DNA from: DASQPR01 sp963831705
GTDB lineage: Bacteria; Actinomycetota; Actinomycetes; Mycobacteriales; Micromonosporaceae
NCBI GenBank assembly: GCA_963831705.1
Contig: CAWHRE010000010.1
Span: 310,001-374,000 of the forward strand
Length of the DNA stretch: 64,000 nucleotides
Reading direction: 5' to 3'
Both the position numbers and the translations under genes were made by a program. The notes beneath the pieces are model-generated. The model made no database searches, was not told the DNA's origin, and saw only the letters and a list, made by a program, of their open reading frames with translations. This document shows positions 7,257 to 15,936 of this stretch, piece after piece. Positions within the stretch are counted from its first letter, which is position 1. The number at the start of each line of letters is the position of its first letter.

Positions 7257-8411
7257 TTACGCGCCGTTCTTGAGGAAGTCGGGCACGTCCACGTCGTCGA
7301 ACAGCACGCGGCGCGGGCTGGCCGCACCGGGCTGGCGCGGCGTACCGGAGGCCGGGTTCGCATTCGCCGGGCCGCCGTTGACCACGATCGGTTCGGTCGT
7401 GTTCGGCGGCGTCACCGGGATCGTCTTGCGAGCCATCTCGGAAGGCTTGTACGTCGGGGCACCGCCGTCGAAGCCGGCCGCGATCACGGTAACGCGGACC
7501 TCGTCGCCCAGCGCGTCATCAATCACGGCGCCGAAGATGATGTTCGCGTCCGGGTGGGCCGCGTCCGTGACGAGCTGCGCCGCGTCGTGGATCTCGAACA
7601 GACCGAGGTCTGAACCGCCGGCGATGGACAGCAAGACGCCACGCGCGCCGTCCATGCTCTGCTCAAGCAGCGGGCTGGAGATCGCGGCCTCGGCCGCCTC
7701 GACCGCACGGTTGTCACCACGCGAACTGCCGATACCCATGAGCGCGCTGCCGGCACCGCGCATGACGCTCTTGACGTCGGCGAAGTCGAGGTTGATCAGG
7801 CCCGGCGTGGTAATCAGGTCGGTGATGCCCTGAACGCCGGAGAGCAGGACCTGGTCGGCCTGGCGGAACGCATCCATCATGCTGATCCCGCGGTCGCCGA
7901 GCGCGAGCAGCCGGTCGTTCGGAATCACGATCAACGTGTCGCACTCGTTGCGGAGTTCTTCGATGCCGACCTCGGCCTGCACCTGGCGGCGCTTGCCCTC
8001 GAACGAGAACGGTCGAGTGACGACACCGATTGTGAGCGCGCCGATCTTGCGCGCGATGCTGCCGACGACCGGGGCGCCGCCGGTACCCGTACCGCCGCCT
8101 TCGCCGCACGTCACGAAGACCATGTCCGCGCCGCGCAGAACCTCTTCGATTTCGTCCTTGTGGTCCTCGGCCGCGCTCTTGCCCACATCCGGGTTCGCGC
8201 CGGCCCCGAGGCCGCGTGTCAACTCCCGGCCGACGTCGAGCTTGACGTCGGCGTCACTCATGAGCAATGCCTGGGCATCGGTGTTGATCGCGATGAATTC
8301 GACGCCCTTGAGACCGACCTCGATCATGCGATTGACGGCGTTCACGCCACCGCCACCGATGCCGACGACCTTGATGACCGCCAGGTAGTTGTGCGGAGGT
8401 GTCATCGACAT
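7257..8411 (-). CDS. ftsZ: FtsZ, cell division GTPase
   Basis: The tubulin-like GTPase that forms the division ring. A 384-residue protein with the nucleotide-binding glycine block GIGGGGVNAVNRM, the tubulin signature GGGTGTGGAP, the T7-loop region NLDFADVKSVM, and a variable Pro/Asn-rich linker. It ends in the conserved C-terminal peptide (DDVDVPDFLK), which docks on SepF and FtsW. The start is the ATG at 8411 or the ATG two codons later at 8405; both follow GAGGAGAAGGGAAGG. Further in-frame extension to 8459 passes through the ribosome-binding site. A 181-bp gap upstream separates it from ftsQ and probably holds its own promoter. Confidence 0.98.
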   Translation of the reverse strand: MSMTPPHNYLAVIKVVGIGGGGVNAVNRMIEVGLKGVEFIAINTDAQALLMSDADVKLDVGRELTRGLGAGANPDVGKSAAEDHKDEIEEVLRGADMVFVTCGEGGGTGTGGAPVVGSIARKIGALTIGVVTRPFSFEGKRRQVQAEVGIEELRNECDTLIVIPNDRLLALGDRGISMMDAFRQADQVLLSGVQGITDLITTPGLINLDFADVKSVMRGAGSALMGIGSSRGDNRAVEAAEAAISSPLLEQSMDGARGVLLSIAGGSDLGLFEIHDAAQLVTDAAHPDANIIFGAVIDDALGDEVRVTVIAAGFDGGAPTYKPSEMARKTIPVTPPNTTEPIVVNGGPANANPASGTPRQPGAASPRRVLFDDVDVPDFLKNGA

Positions 8412-8592
8412 CCTTCCCTTCTCCTCGCTCCGGCGGGCACAAGTACGTTCTTGATGCACGGAAGGGGTGAGGAATGACCCTCACCCTCTACTAAAGACTT
8501 AGACATATGTCAACTACTGCCTCTTCGGCAACGTATTGCAACTCTACGGGGCGCACCAAGCACATCCGGCGGCGTGTCGCCGCTCATCACTA

Positions 8593-9357
8593 TCATTTGA
8601 CCGTGACAACTGTCGGCGCGCTGACATCGATCACTGTGCCAGGCCGGGCCAATAACGACGCCGCGACACGCCCTTTCGCAGCGTTATCAGAGGCGTCACC
8701 CCAAATAACGGTACGGCCGCCGGCCAGGTTGAGCGTCACGCTGGCCGCCGACGTCGCGGTGATGCGAACAAGTTGATCACGAATCCCGGCCGGAAGCGAC
8801 TGCAATACCGACAGCGCAGCCGTCGTGCTCGGGTCGGCCGGACTCGGCGCGGTTACCACGACGACCGCGAGCCCCGGATTCGCATCGGTCATACGGAATG
8901 CGACCCCGGTACGGTCGACGAGCAGGAACTTGTCGCCGTGCGGAACAGCGGCGATCGCCACCCGGGGGGTCACCGAGATCACGATCGTGGTCGGCCAGTC
9001 CCGGCTCACGCTCGCGTGCGCGACGCCGGACAGCTTCTCCACGCGCGACGCGACTCCATCGAGATCGATCGAGGCGAGCGGCGATCCGGGCGGGATCGCG
9101 GCAGCGCCCAGCACGGCCGGATCACCGACGAATCCGCTGCCCACGACGCGTACGTGGTTCACGCCGAGCAACGAGGTGCCGTACACGACCCAGGTGCCGA
9201 TGCCGACCAGTGCGACGATCCCGACCGCGATCAACCACGGCATCGCGGACCGAACGCGATGGGCGCGACGGCGCTCGTTGAACCGGCGTACCGACGACGG
9301 GATCGCGACCGAGGTGGCGCGAACAAGTCGCCACCGTCGTGACCCGCGATCACTCAC
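8593..9357 (-). CDS. ftsQ: FtsQ, divisome membrane protein
   Basis: A 254-residue bitopic divisome protein. A basic cytoplasmic tail is followed by a transmembrane helix at about residues 40-60 (PWLIAVGIVALVGIGTWVVY), then the POTRA domain (LLGVNHVRVVGSGFVGDPAVL... GSPLASIDLDGVASRVEKL) and the beta domain with RDWPTTIVISVTPRVAIA and LLVDRTGVAF. FtsQ bridges early and late division proteins outside the membrane. The GTG start follows an AGGGGGGA stretch. The gap to murC is almost wholly filled by a palindromic repeat (9376-9465), an unusual intrusion in this operon. Confidence 0.95.
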   Translation of the reverse strand: MSDRGSRRWRLVRATSVAIPSSVRRFNERRRAHRVRSAMPWLIAVGIVALVGIGTWVVYGTSLLGVNHVRVVGSGFVGDPAVLGAAAIPPGSPLASIDLDGVASRVEKLSGVAHASVSRDWPTTIVISVTPRVAIAAVPHGDKFLLVDRTGVAFRMTDANPGLAVVVVTAPSPADPSTTAALSVLQSLPAGIRDQLVRITATSAASVTLNLAGGRTVIWGDASDNAAKGRVAASLLARPGTVIDVSAPTVVTVK

Positions 9358-9375
9358 CGGCTTCCCCCCTGAGCA

Positions 9376-9465
9376 AGTTGATCCTGAGGTTATTCACGCG
9401 ACACGCCGTCGCTCTGCGGCATTTGCTGCTGTCGCAGCACGTGTCAACTAACTCCAGGATCAACT
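9376..9465 (-). repeat. Palindromic repeat family 1, copy 1 (long variant) in the murC-ftsQ gap
   Basis: A 90-bp copy with arms agttgatcctgaggttatt (left) and taactccaggatcaact-type sequence (right), matching the 61-bp elements at 23732, 25920 and 26371. In minus-strand orientation it begins with the same GTTGATCCTGGAGTTAGTT and carries the shared core CGACGGCGTGTCG. It also has about 30 extra bases in the middle that can form their own CTGCGACAGCAG hairpin. The TGA in the arm is the murC stop codon, so the element overlaps the 3' end of murC. Confidence 0.9.
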
Positions 9466-10881
9466 TTCACTGGAGGTGGAGGTAGCGGCGAGCGCCTCGA
9501 GGAGCTGGTCGCCCATCAGGCTGATCGGCGGAGCGCCCATCGTGACGACGACGTCGCCACGGCGAGCCCGCCGGACCACCTCACCGATCACGTCATCCCA
9601 CAACGGTACGAACACCTTCGCGTTCTCCGGCAGATCGACGGCCGCGGTCAGCGCGACGCCGCCTTCGCCCGGCCCACGGGTCTCGCCCGGCCCGAACACC
9701 TCGAGGATCACCGCTTCATCGGCGATCGCCAGCGCCTTCGCGATGTCCGGCTGCATCTCCCGCGTGCGGTAGACCCGGTTCGGCTGGAACACCACGATCA
9801 GTCGACCATCCCCGGCCACCTCCCGGAGCGTGTCCAGCGCGGCGGTCATCGAGGTCGGATGGAACGCGTACTCGTCGTAGACCCGAACGCCGGCTGCCGT
9901 GCCCTTGTGCTCGAACCGGCGGCGTACGCCGGGGAACGCGGCCAGCGCCTCGGCGATCGACTCGATCGGTACGCCCAGCTTCGACGCCGTGAGCACGGCA
10001 GCGGCCGAGTTCAACGCGATATGCCGACCCGGTACCGGTAGCCGGATCTCGCCCAACGGCTTGCCGGAAAGCGTCGCGAGGTACCGCGCACCGGCCGCGC
10101 CGGACGTCAGCTCGGTCATCCGCAGGTCGGCGTCCTCGGCCTCGCCGTACGTGTAGACGGTGTGCCCGGCGGCGCGTGCCTTGATCGCCAGATCCCGCGT
10201 GCCCTCGTTGTCTGCACAGGCGACCACGAAGCCGGTGGACTCGGTGAGCTTCGCGAAATCGAGGAACGCCGCGGCCAGCGTTGCCATGTCGCCGTACGTG
10301 TTGAGGTGGTCGGCACCGATGTTCGTGATGATCGCGACGTGCGGCCGGTAGCGCAGGAACGAGCGGTCGCTCTCGTCCGCCTCGACCACAAAAAGGTCGC
10401 CGCCGCCGTGGTGCCCATTCGAGCCGACCTCGGAGATCTCTCCGCCGATCACGAACGACGGATCGAGGCCCGCGTGCTGCAGTACGAGCGTGGTCATCGA
10501 CGTGGTGGTGGTCTTGCCGTGCGTACCGGCGATCGCGATCGCGCGCCGATCGATCATCGCGGCCGCGAGTGCCTCGGAACGGTGCATGATCCGCAGGCCG
10601 CGCGCTCGGGCCTCGACCAGCTCCAGGTGATCCTGCGGGATCGCGGTGGAGTAAACGACGGTATCGACGCCGTCGAGGTTCGACGGATCGTGCGTCATGT
10701 GGATCGTCCCGCCGAGCGCGCGCAGCGTGGCGAGCTGCGGCCATTCGCGCAGTTCGCTCCCGCTGACCGTGATCCCGCGAGTGAGCAGCAGCCGGCCGAG
10801 ACCGCACATGCCCACGCCGCCGATGCCGATCAGATGGACCGAGCCGAGATCCTCCGCCGCCGGAGCCGCGTGCTTCGTCAT
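9460..10881 (-). CDS. murC: UDP-N-acetylmuramate--L-alanine ligase
   Basis: Adds L-Ala to UDP-MurNAc, the first amino acid of the peptidoglycan stem. A 473-residue Mur ligase with the N-terminal nucleotide-binding block HLIGIGGVGMCGLGRLL, the ATP loop GTHGKTTTTSM, the central block VVEADESD, and the C-terminal ligase domain containing VRVYDEYAFHPTSM and VVFQPNRVYRT. Its ATG at 10881 overlaps the murG stop (ATGA). The stop codon lies within palindromic repeat copy 1; the last residues (TSTSSES) are therefore partly set by the element. Confidence 0.97.
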   Translation of the reverse strand: MTKHAAPAAEDLGSVHLIGIGGVGMCGLGRLLLTRGITVSGSELREWPQLATLRALGGTIHMTHDPSNLDGVDTVVYSTAIPQDHLELVEARARGLRIMHRSEALAAAMIDRRAIAIAGTHGKTTTTSMTTLVLQHAGLDPSFVIGGEISEVGSNGHHGGGDLFVVEADESDRSFLRYRPHVAIITNIGADHLNTYGDMATLAAAFLDFAKLTESTGFVVACADNEGTRDLAIKARAAGHTVYTYGEAEDADLRMTELTSGAAGARYLATLSGKPLGEIRLPVPGRHIALNSAAAVLTASKLGVPIESIAEALAAFPGVRRRFEHKGTAAGVRVYDEYAFHPTSMTAALDTLREVAGDGRLIVVFQPNRVYRTREMQPDIAKALAIADEAVILEVFGPGETRGPGEGGVALTAAVDLPENAKVFVPLWDDVIGEVVRRARRGDVVVTMGAPPISLMGDQLLEALAATSTSSES

Positions 10882-12020
10882 GTGGTTCCCCCCAGGTTGC
10901 CGCCCGCGCGCTGCGTGGCCTCGAACACTTCGTAAACGAACGTACGCAGGGCTTCGTCGCCATCACGCCGGCCATAAGCGGCCGCAGCCGCGCCCATCTG
11001 GGCGATCCGCCGCCGGTCCAGGATCAGCGGGATGATGTTCGACTCGATCCAGGACGGGCTCAGGTCGCTGTCCTCAAGGATCATGCCGCCGCCCGCCTCG
11101 ACCACCGGCAACGCGTTACGCCGCTGCTCACCGTTGCCGTACGGGAGCGGAACGTAGATGGCGGGCGCACCGACCGCGGCCACCTCGGCACAGGTCATCG
11201 CGCCACCACGGCACAGAATCAGATCGGCGGCGGCATAGCCCAGTTCCATCTCGGAGAGGAACTTCGTTGTGACGTACGGCACCGGCAGGTCGTAGGGGAT
11301 GTCCACCGGCTCGTTCCGCGCGCCGATGATGTGCAGCACCTGCACGCCCGCCGACGTGAGCGCTTTCGCCGCACCGGCCATGGCCAGGTTGATCGACCGC
11401 GCGCCCTGCGACGCCCCGAACACGAACAGCGTCGGCCGGTCCGGGTCCAGACCGAAATACGCACGCGCCCGCCGAGCGGTCGCGGCCCGGTCCAGGCGAG
11501 CAATCGACGACCTCAGCGGTACGCCGGTGACGCGCGCGAACTTCAGCGACTCGACCTGCTCGGTCTGGTACGGGAATCCGACCGCGACGTTCTTCGAGAA
11601 GCGCATGCCCATCTTGTTCGCGACGCCCGGTGGCACGTTGACCTCGTGGATCACGGTCGGCGTCTTGCGGCGCCAGGCCGCCAGGTACGCCGGAACCGAG
11701 ACATATCCCCCGAATCCCACGACCACATCGGCATGCACGTCGTCGAGTACTTTCCGGGTCGCGCGGGCGGCCTTCCACATCCGGTCCGGCGTACGGACGA
11801 GATGCATGTTCACCGCACGCGGAAGTTGATAGGCCGGAATGTGCCGAAGGTCGTACCCACGGGGTGGGATGATCTCGTTTTCCAACCCGCGGGGCGTACC
11901 CAGGCAGGTGATTCGCAAGCTCGCGTCGTGGCTGCGCAGGCAGTCCGCGAACGCGAGCAGCGGGTATATGTGCCCGCCGGTCCCGCCACCCGCAAGGACC
12001 ACGGACCGCAACTCACTCAT
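10878..12020 (-). CDS. murG: Undecaprenyldiphospho-muramoylpentapeptide GlcNAc transferase
   Basis: Transfers GlcNAc onto lipid I to make lipid II on the inner membrane face. A 380-residue GT28 glycosyltransferase with GGGTGGHIYPLLAFAD near the N-terminus, the central VVGFGGYVS, FGASQGARSIN, and the UDP-GlcNAc-binding block ILCRGGAMTCAEVAAVGAPAIYVPLP. I prefer ATG at 12020 to the TTG one codon earlier because AGGAG sits 6 bases upstream. The ATG shares its A with the ftsW stop (TGATG). Confidence 0.97.
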   Translation of the reverse strand: MSELRSVVLAGGGTGGHIYPLLAFADCLRSHDASLRITCLGTPRGLENEIIPPRGYDLRHIPAYQLPRAVNMHLVRTPDRMWKAARATRKVLDDVHADVVVGFGGYVSVPAYLAAWRRKTPTVIHEVNVPPGVANKMGMRFSKNVAVGFPYQTEQVESLKFARVTGVPLRSSIARLDRAATARRARAYFGLDPDRPTLFVFGASQGARSINLAMAGAAKALTSAGVQVLHIIGARNEPVDIPYDLPVPYVTTKFLSEMELGYAAADLILCRGGAMTCAEVAAVGAPAIYVPLPYGNGEQRRNALPVVEAGGGMILEDSDLSPSWIESNIIPLILDRRRIAQMGAAAAAYGRRDGDEALRTFVYEVFEATQRAGGNLGGTT

Positions 12021-13408
12021 CAAGATCTCCTCTGTGTCGCCATCGGCGGCCGGCCGCGTTTCCGCTGCTCTGCAAGAGTCCCTTGACTTGGCTCGGCGTC
12101 ACCCGGAGGTCCGGACGGAACCGACGAAGCGTTGCGGGGCAGCGGAGGTAACGGCGCCCAGAGTAACCGTACCCATCGTTGCGGCGGACGGGCGTGCAGC
12201 GCTCGGGCCGCGTCCGGCTCGGCGCGCGCGAACGACGCCAGGATGCCGATCGCGGTCAGCACCACGACCAGGGCGGTACCACCATCCGAGATGAACGGCA
12301 GCGGCAGGCCGGTGATCGGCAGTAGCCCGATCACGCCGCCGATGTTGATCGTCGCCTGACCGACCAGCCACGCGACGATCGCGGTCGAGGCGATCCGGCG
12401 GAACGGGTCGCCCACCCGGCGCGCGATCCGCAGCCCGGTGTACGCGAGCACGGCGAGCAGCGCGAGCACCACGAAGCATCCGACCACGCCGAGCTCCTCG
12501 GCGATCTCGGCGAAGATGAAGTCGTTGTAGCCGTACGGCAGCCGGCCCCACTTCAGGTGACCCTGGCCGAGGCCGACGCCGAACCAGCCGCCGTTCGCGA
12601 TCGCATACCGGCCTTCGAGCTCCTGATAGCACGGATTGCCGGCAATCGAAACGTCGCAGTTGGTCAGCGGATGGACGAAGCCGGTCAGGCGCGTCGAGCG
12701 GTATCCGTGGATCAGCACCAGCAGGCCGATGCCGACCAGCGCGATCAGACCGAGGTAGAGGAAGACCCGAGTCTGTACGCCGGCCGCGAACATCAAGCCG
12801 GCCAGCAGGATCATCATCGAAAGCATGGTGCCCAGGTCGTTCAGGCCCACCAGGATGAGCATCGTGCCGGCCAACGGGAACAGCGAGCGTGCGACCTGCG
12901 CGAACCGTTTCTGATTCTCGCCGAGCCCAACCAATACTCCGGCGCCCCACAGCACCAGGGCGATCTTCGCGATCTCGGACGGCTGGACCTGCAGCGGCCC
13001 AAGATAGATGCGCAGCGAGTCGAAGCTGAGTGGGCCGAATTTCGCCGTGGACAGAAAGTGCGCCTTGTTCAACCCGGATATGCCGTCGATGACGAGCAGC
13101 AGCGCGAACGCGATGATCACCAGCGGGCCAGAGAACTTCTTATAGATCCGCAGCGGCGTCCGGTGTGCGAGCCAGAACGTCACGAGGCCGACCAGCGCGT
13201 ACAGCGACTGCTTAAGGATCGACGCGTACGGGTTGCCGCTGGCCGCATAGGACTCCACCGACGTGGCGGAGAACACCATCACGAGACCGATCACGAGCAG
13301 CAGACCCGAGCTGGAGAGCAATAGGTAGTACGACGTCAGCGGCCGCGCCATCAGCCCGCGCAGGCTGGCGAGGGGACTTCCCGCCACCGTGGTCATATCG
13401 GAGCTCAT
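12020..13408 (-). CDS. ftsW: FtsW, septal peptidoglycan glycosyltransferase (SEDS)
   Basis: A 462-residue SEDS-family polytopic membrane protein that polymerises lipid II at the septum together with its partner PBP (FtsI). About ten hydrophobic segments are present from residue 25 to 385. Family blocks are VFSATSVES, LVGLNDLGTMLSMM (with the conserved Asp), GRYAIANGGWFGVGLGQG, YNDFIFAEIAEELG and GLLPITGLPLPFISDGGTALVV. An Arg/Pro-rich cytoplasmic tail of about 65 residues follows. GGGAGG precedes the ATG. Part of the murD-ftsW-murG chain. Confidence 0.97.
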   Translation of the reverse strand: MSSDMTTVAGSPLASLRGLMARPLTSYYLLLSSSGLLLVIGLVMVFSATSVESYAASGNPYASILKQSLYALVGLVTFWLAHRTPLRIYKKFSGPLVIIAFALLLVIDGISGLNKAHFLSTAKFGPLSFDSLRIYLGPLQVQPSEIAKIALVLWGAGVLVGLGENQKRFAQVARSLFPLAGTMLILVGLNDLGTMLSMMILLAGLMFAAGVQTRVFLYLGLIALVGIGLLVLIHGYRSTRLTGFVHPLTNCDVSIAGNPCYQELEGRYAIANGGWFGVGLGQGHLKWGRLPYGYNDFIFAEIAEELGVVGCFVVLALLAVLAYTGLRIARRVGDPFRRIASTAIVAWLVGQATINIGGVIGLLPITGLPLPFISDGGTALVVVLTAIGILASFARAEPDAARALHARPPQRWVRLLWAPLPPLPRNASSVPSGPPGDAEPSQGTLAEQRKRGRPPMATQRRS

Positions 13409-13423
13409 CGCGCCTCCCGATCC

Positions 13424-14791
13424 CTACAGAGCCCGGACGGCCTCGGCAAACGCGTCTCCACGCGCCGCATAACTCGCGAACATGTCCTTCGACGCGGCCG
13501 CCGGGGCCAACAGAACCGTGTCGCCGTCTTCCGCCAACGTCGCGGCCGCCTCGACCGCGTGCCGCATCGCTCCATCATCGGTGGTCGCGACATCCACGAC
13601 GGGGACATGCGGCGCGTGTCGCGCGAGTGCCGCACCGATCTCGGCGCGATCGACGCCGATCAGGACGGCACCGCGCAGGCGCGGCGCGATCATCTCCACC
13701 AGTTCGTTCACGTCCACGCCCTTGAGCTGGCCGCCGGCCACCCAGACCACCGACGGGTACGCCAGGAGCGATCCGATCGCGGCATGCGGGTTCGTGGCCT
13801 TGCTGTCGTCCACGTAATGCACACCGCGGACGTCGGCGACCGGTGCGTTGCGGTGCGGTTCCGGGACATAGTTCGCGAGCCCGTCCCGGACAGCCTCGAC
13901 CGGCACGCCGTACGCGCGGGTCATCGCGGCGGCGGCGAGCGCGTTCGCGACGTTGTGCGCACCGAGCGGCCGGATCCGGTCGGCCTCGATCAGTCGCACC
14001 GGAGTCTCCTCCGAAGCGTTGTCCACCAGCCAGCCGTCGATCAGCCCGAACGCGCCCCGGCCCGGTACGCCCAGCGTGAAGCCGATCGTCCGGCCGTTGA
14101 CGTCGGCGAGCGCCTCAGCGACCCGGGCATCGTCGAGATTGCCAATCGCCACACCGCGCTCGGGCGTGACGCCGCGCCAGATCTCGAACTTCGCCGCCGC
14201 GTACGCATCGAACGTCAGGTGCCATTCGAGGTGATCGTCGGCGAGGTTGAGAATCGCCGCGATCTCCGGCGCCATCCGCGACGACCAGTAGAGCTGGAAG
14301 CTGGAAAGTTCGACCGCGATCGCATCGAGGCCGACCGGCGCGTCCACCAGCGGTACGCCGATGTTGCCCAGCGCCTCGACCCGTCGACCGGCCGCCCGCA
14401 GAATCGACGCGACCATGGTCACCGTCGTCGTCTTGCCGTTCGTACCGGTCAACGCGAGCCACGGCGCCGCGTTCGGGCGCCGCCGCCGCCACGCGAGTTC
14501 CGGTTCGCTGTACACGTCGAGACCGGCGATGGTCGCGGCCGCGGCGAGCGGGTCGTGCGGCGGTACGCCCGGCGACACGATGACTTCGTCGGCGCCGTCC
14601 AGCAGGGCCGGTTGCACGCCGGAACGCACCGGAGGCGCGATCACGATGGTCGCACCGGCCGCCGCGAGCTCATCCGTCGCCGCGCTCGCGACCCGATCGA
14701 CGATCGTCACCGCATCGCCGTCACCGAGGAGGACACGGGCACTCGCGGCGGCGGCCATCCCGGCGCCGACGATCAGGTATCTCGTGGTCAT
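13424..14791 (-). CDS. murD: UDP-N-acetylmuramoyl-L-alanine--D-glutamate ligase
   Basis: Adds D-Glu to UDP-MurNAc-L-Ala. A 455-residue Mur ligase with the N-terminal YLIVGAGMAAAASARVL, the ATP loop ALTGTNGKTTTVTM, the LSSFQLYWS block typical of MurD, the ligase-domain HRNAPVADVRGVHYVDDSKATNPHAA and LLAPAAASKDMFASYAARGD. Only 2 bp separate its start from the mraY stop. Confidence 0.97.
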   Translation of the reverse strand: MTTRYLIVGAGMAAAASARVLLGDGDAVTIVDRVASAATDELAAAGATIVIAPPVRSGVQPALLDGADEVIVSPGVPPHDPLAAAATIAGLDVYSEPELAWRRRRPNAAPWLALTGTNGKTTTVTMVASILRAAGRRVEALGNIGVPLVDAPVGLDAIAVELSSFQLYWSSRMAPEIAAILNLADDHLEWHLTFDAYAAAKFEIWRGVTPERGVAIGNLDDARVAEALADVNGRTIGFTLGVPGRGAFGLIDGWLVDNASEETPVRLIEADRIRPLGAHNVANALAAAAMTRAYGVPVEAVRDGLANYVPEPHRNAPVADVRGVHYVDDSKATNPHAAIGSLLAYPSVVWVAGGQLKGVDVNELVEMIAPRLRGAVLIGVDRAEIGAALARHAPHVPVVDVATTDDGAMRHAVEAAATLAEDGDTVLLAPAAASKDMFASYAARGDAFAEAVRAL

Positions 14792-14793
14792 GT

Positions 14794-15936
14794 CTACTGT
14801 CTACGCAAGAAATCGGCGTAGAACAGTCCCAAGGCCACCGCCACGCCGATACCGCCGATGATCCAGAACCGGATCACGATGTTCACTTCGCTCCAGCCCG
14901 CGAGTTCGAAGTGGTGATGCAGCGGCGTCATTCGGAACACGCGTCGTTTGAATCCCCGGAACGAGATGATCTGGATGATCACCGACACCGTCTCGATCAC
15001 GTACAGCAGGCCCATGATCGGGAGAAGCAACTCGGTACGGGTGGCGATCGCCATCGCACCGACGAGGCCACCGATCGCCATCGAACCGGTGTCGCCCATG
15101 AAGATCCGGGCCGGCGACGCGTTCCACCACAGGAAGCCGAGCAGCGCCCCGGCGGCGGCTCCGGCGATCAGCGCTATCTCCAGCGGATCTCGGACGGCGT
15201 AGCAGGTATTGACGCTGTACACCGCCGAGTGGATGTCACCGCACCAGTGCCGGAACTGCCAGAACGAGATCAGGATGTAACCGCCGAACACCATCACCGA
15301 CGTACCGGTGGCGAGGCCGTCCAAGCCGTCGGTCAGGTTCACGCCGTTGGTCGTACCCATGATGATCGCGACGAACAGGATGACCGCGACGACCTTGCCG
15401 ATCTCCAGCCACGTGATGTCCCGGACGAACGAGATCATCGTGCTGGCCACGGTCTGACCGGTACGCGAGACGATGCCGTTCGGCGAGATGCTCTCGGCCG
15501 GGAAGTACAACGCGATCGAGCCGAACACCGCGCCGACGATCAGCTGGAGGATCAACTTCCCGCGCTTGTTCAGGCCCGCGCTGTTCTTCTTGCGCACCTT
15601 CATGAAGTCGTCGATGAAGCCGATGCCGCCGCAGAACACGAACAGACCGAGCAGCACGAGGCCGGTCATCGTCGGGCCGGGCGGCACCGTGTACGTCGGA
15701 GGCAGCGTCTTGAGCGTCAGATGCCCGGCCACGTACGCGACGAGCGTGCCGCAGATGAAGACAATGCCGCCCATCGTGGGCGTACCGCGCTTGAGCTCGT
15801 GGCCCGACGGGTTGATGTCACGGATCGGCTGGCCGGCCTTCAATTTCCGGAGGCCGCGAATTGCGAAGGGGGTGCCGATAAGGGAGATGACGAAGGCGAC
15901 GCAGACTGCGACGATGACCGAACCGATCGCGGTCAT
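14794..15936 (-). CDS. mraY: Phospho-N-acetylmuramoyl-pentapeptide transferase
   Basis: Makes lipid I by moving phospho-MurNAc-pentapeptide onto undecaprenyl phosphate. A 380-residue membrane protein with about ten hydrophobic segments. Diagnostic blocks are GTPTMGGIVF, FIDDFMKVRKKNSAGL, the catalytic NLTDGLDGLATG, MGDTGSMAIGGL, and the MTPLHHHFELAGWSE signature near the C-terminus. Its ATG overlaps the murF stop by 4 bases. Confidence 0.98.
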   Translation of the reverse strand: MTAIGSVIVAVCVAFVISLIGTPFAIRGLRKLKAGQPIRDINPSGHELKRGTPTMGGIVFICGTLVAYVAGHLTLKTLPPTYTVPPGPTMTGLVLLGLFVFCGGIGFIDDFMKVRKKNSAGLNKRGKLILQLIVGAVFGSIALYFPAESISPNGIVSRTGQTVASTMISFVRDITWLEIGKVVAVILFVAIIMGTTNGVNLTDGLDGLATGTSVMVFGGYILISFWQFRHWCGDIHSAVYSVNTCYAVRDPLEIALIAGAAAGALLGFLWWNASPARIFMGDTGSMAIGGLVGAMAIATRTELLLPIMGLLYVIETVSVIIQIISFRGFKRRVFRMTPLHHHFELAGWSEVNIVIRFWIIGGIGVAVALGLFYADFLRRQ

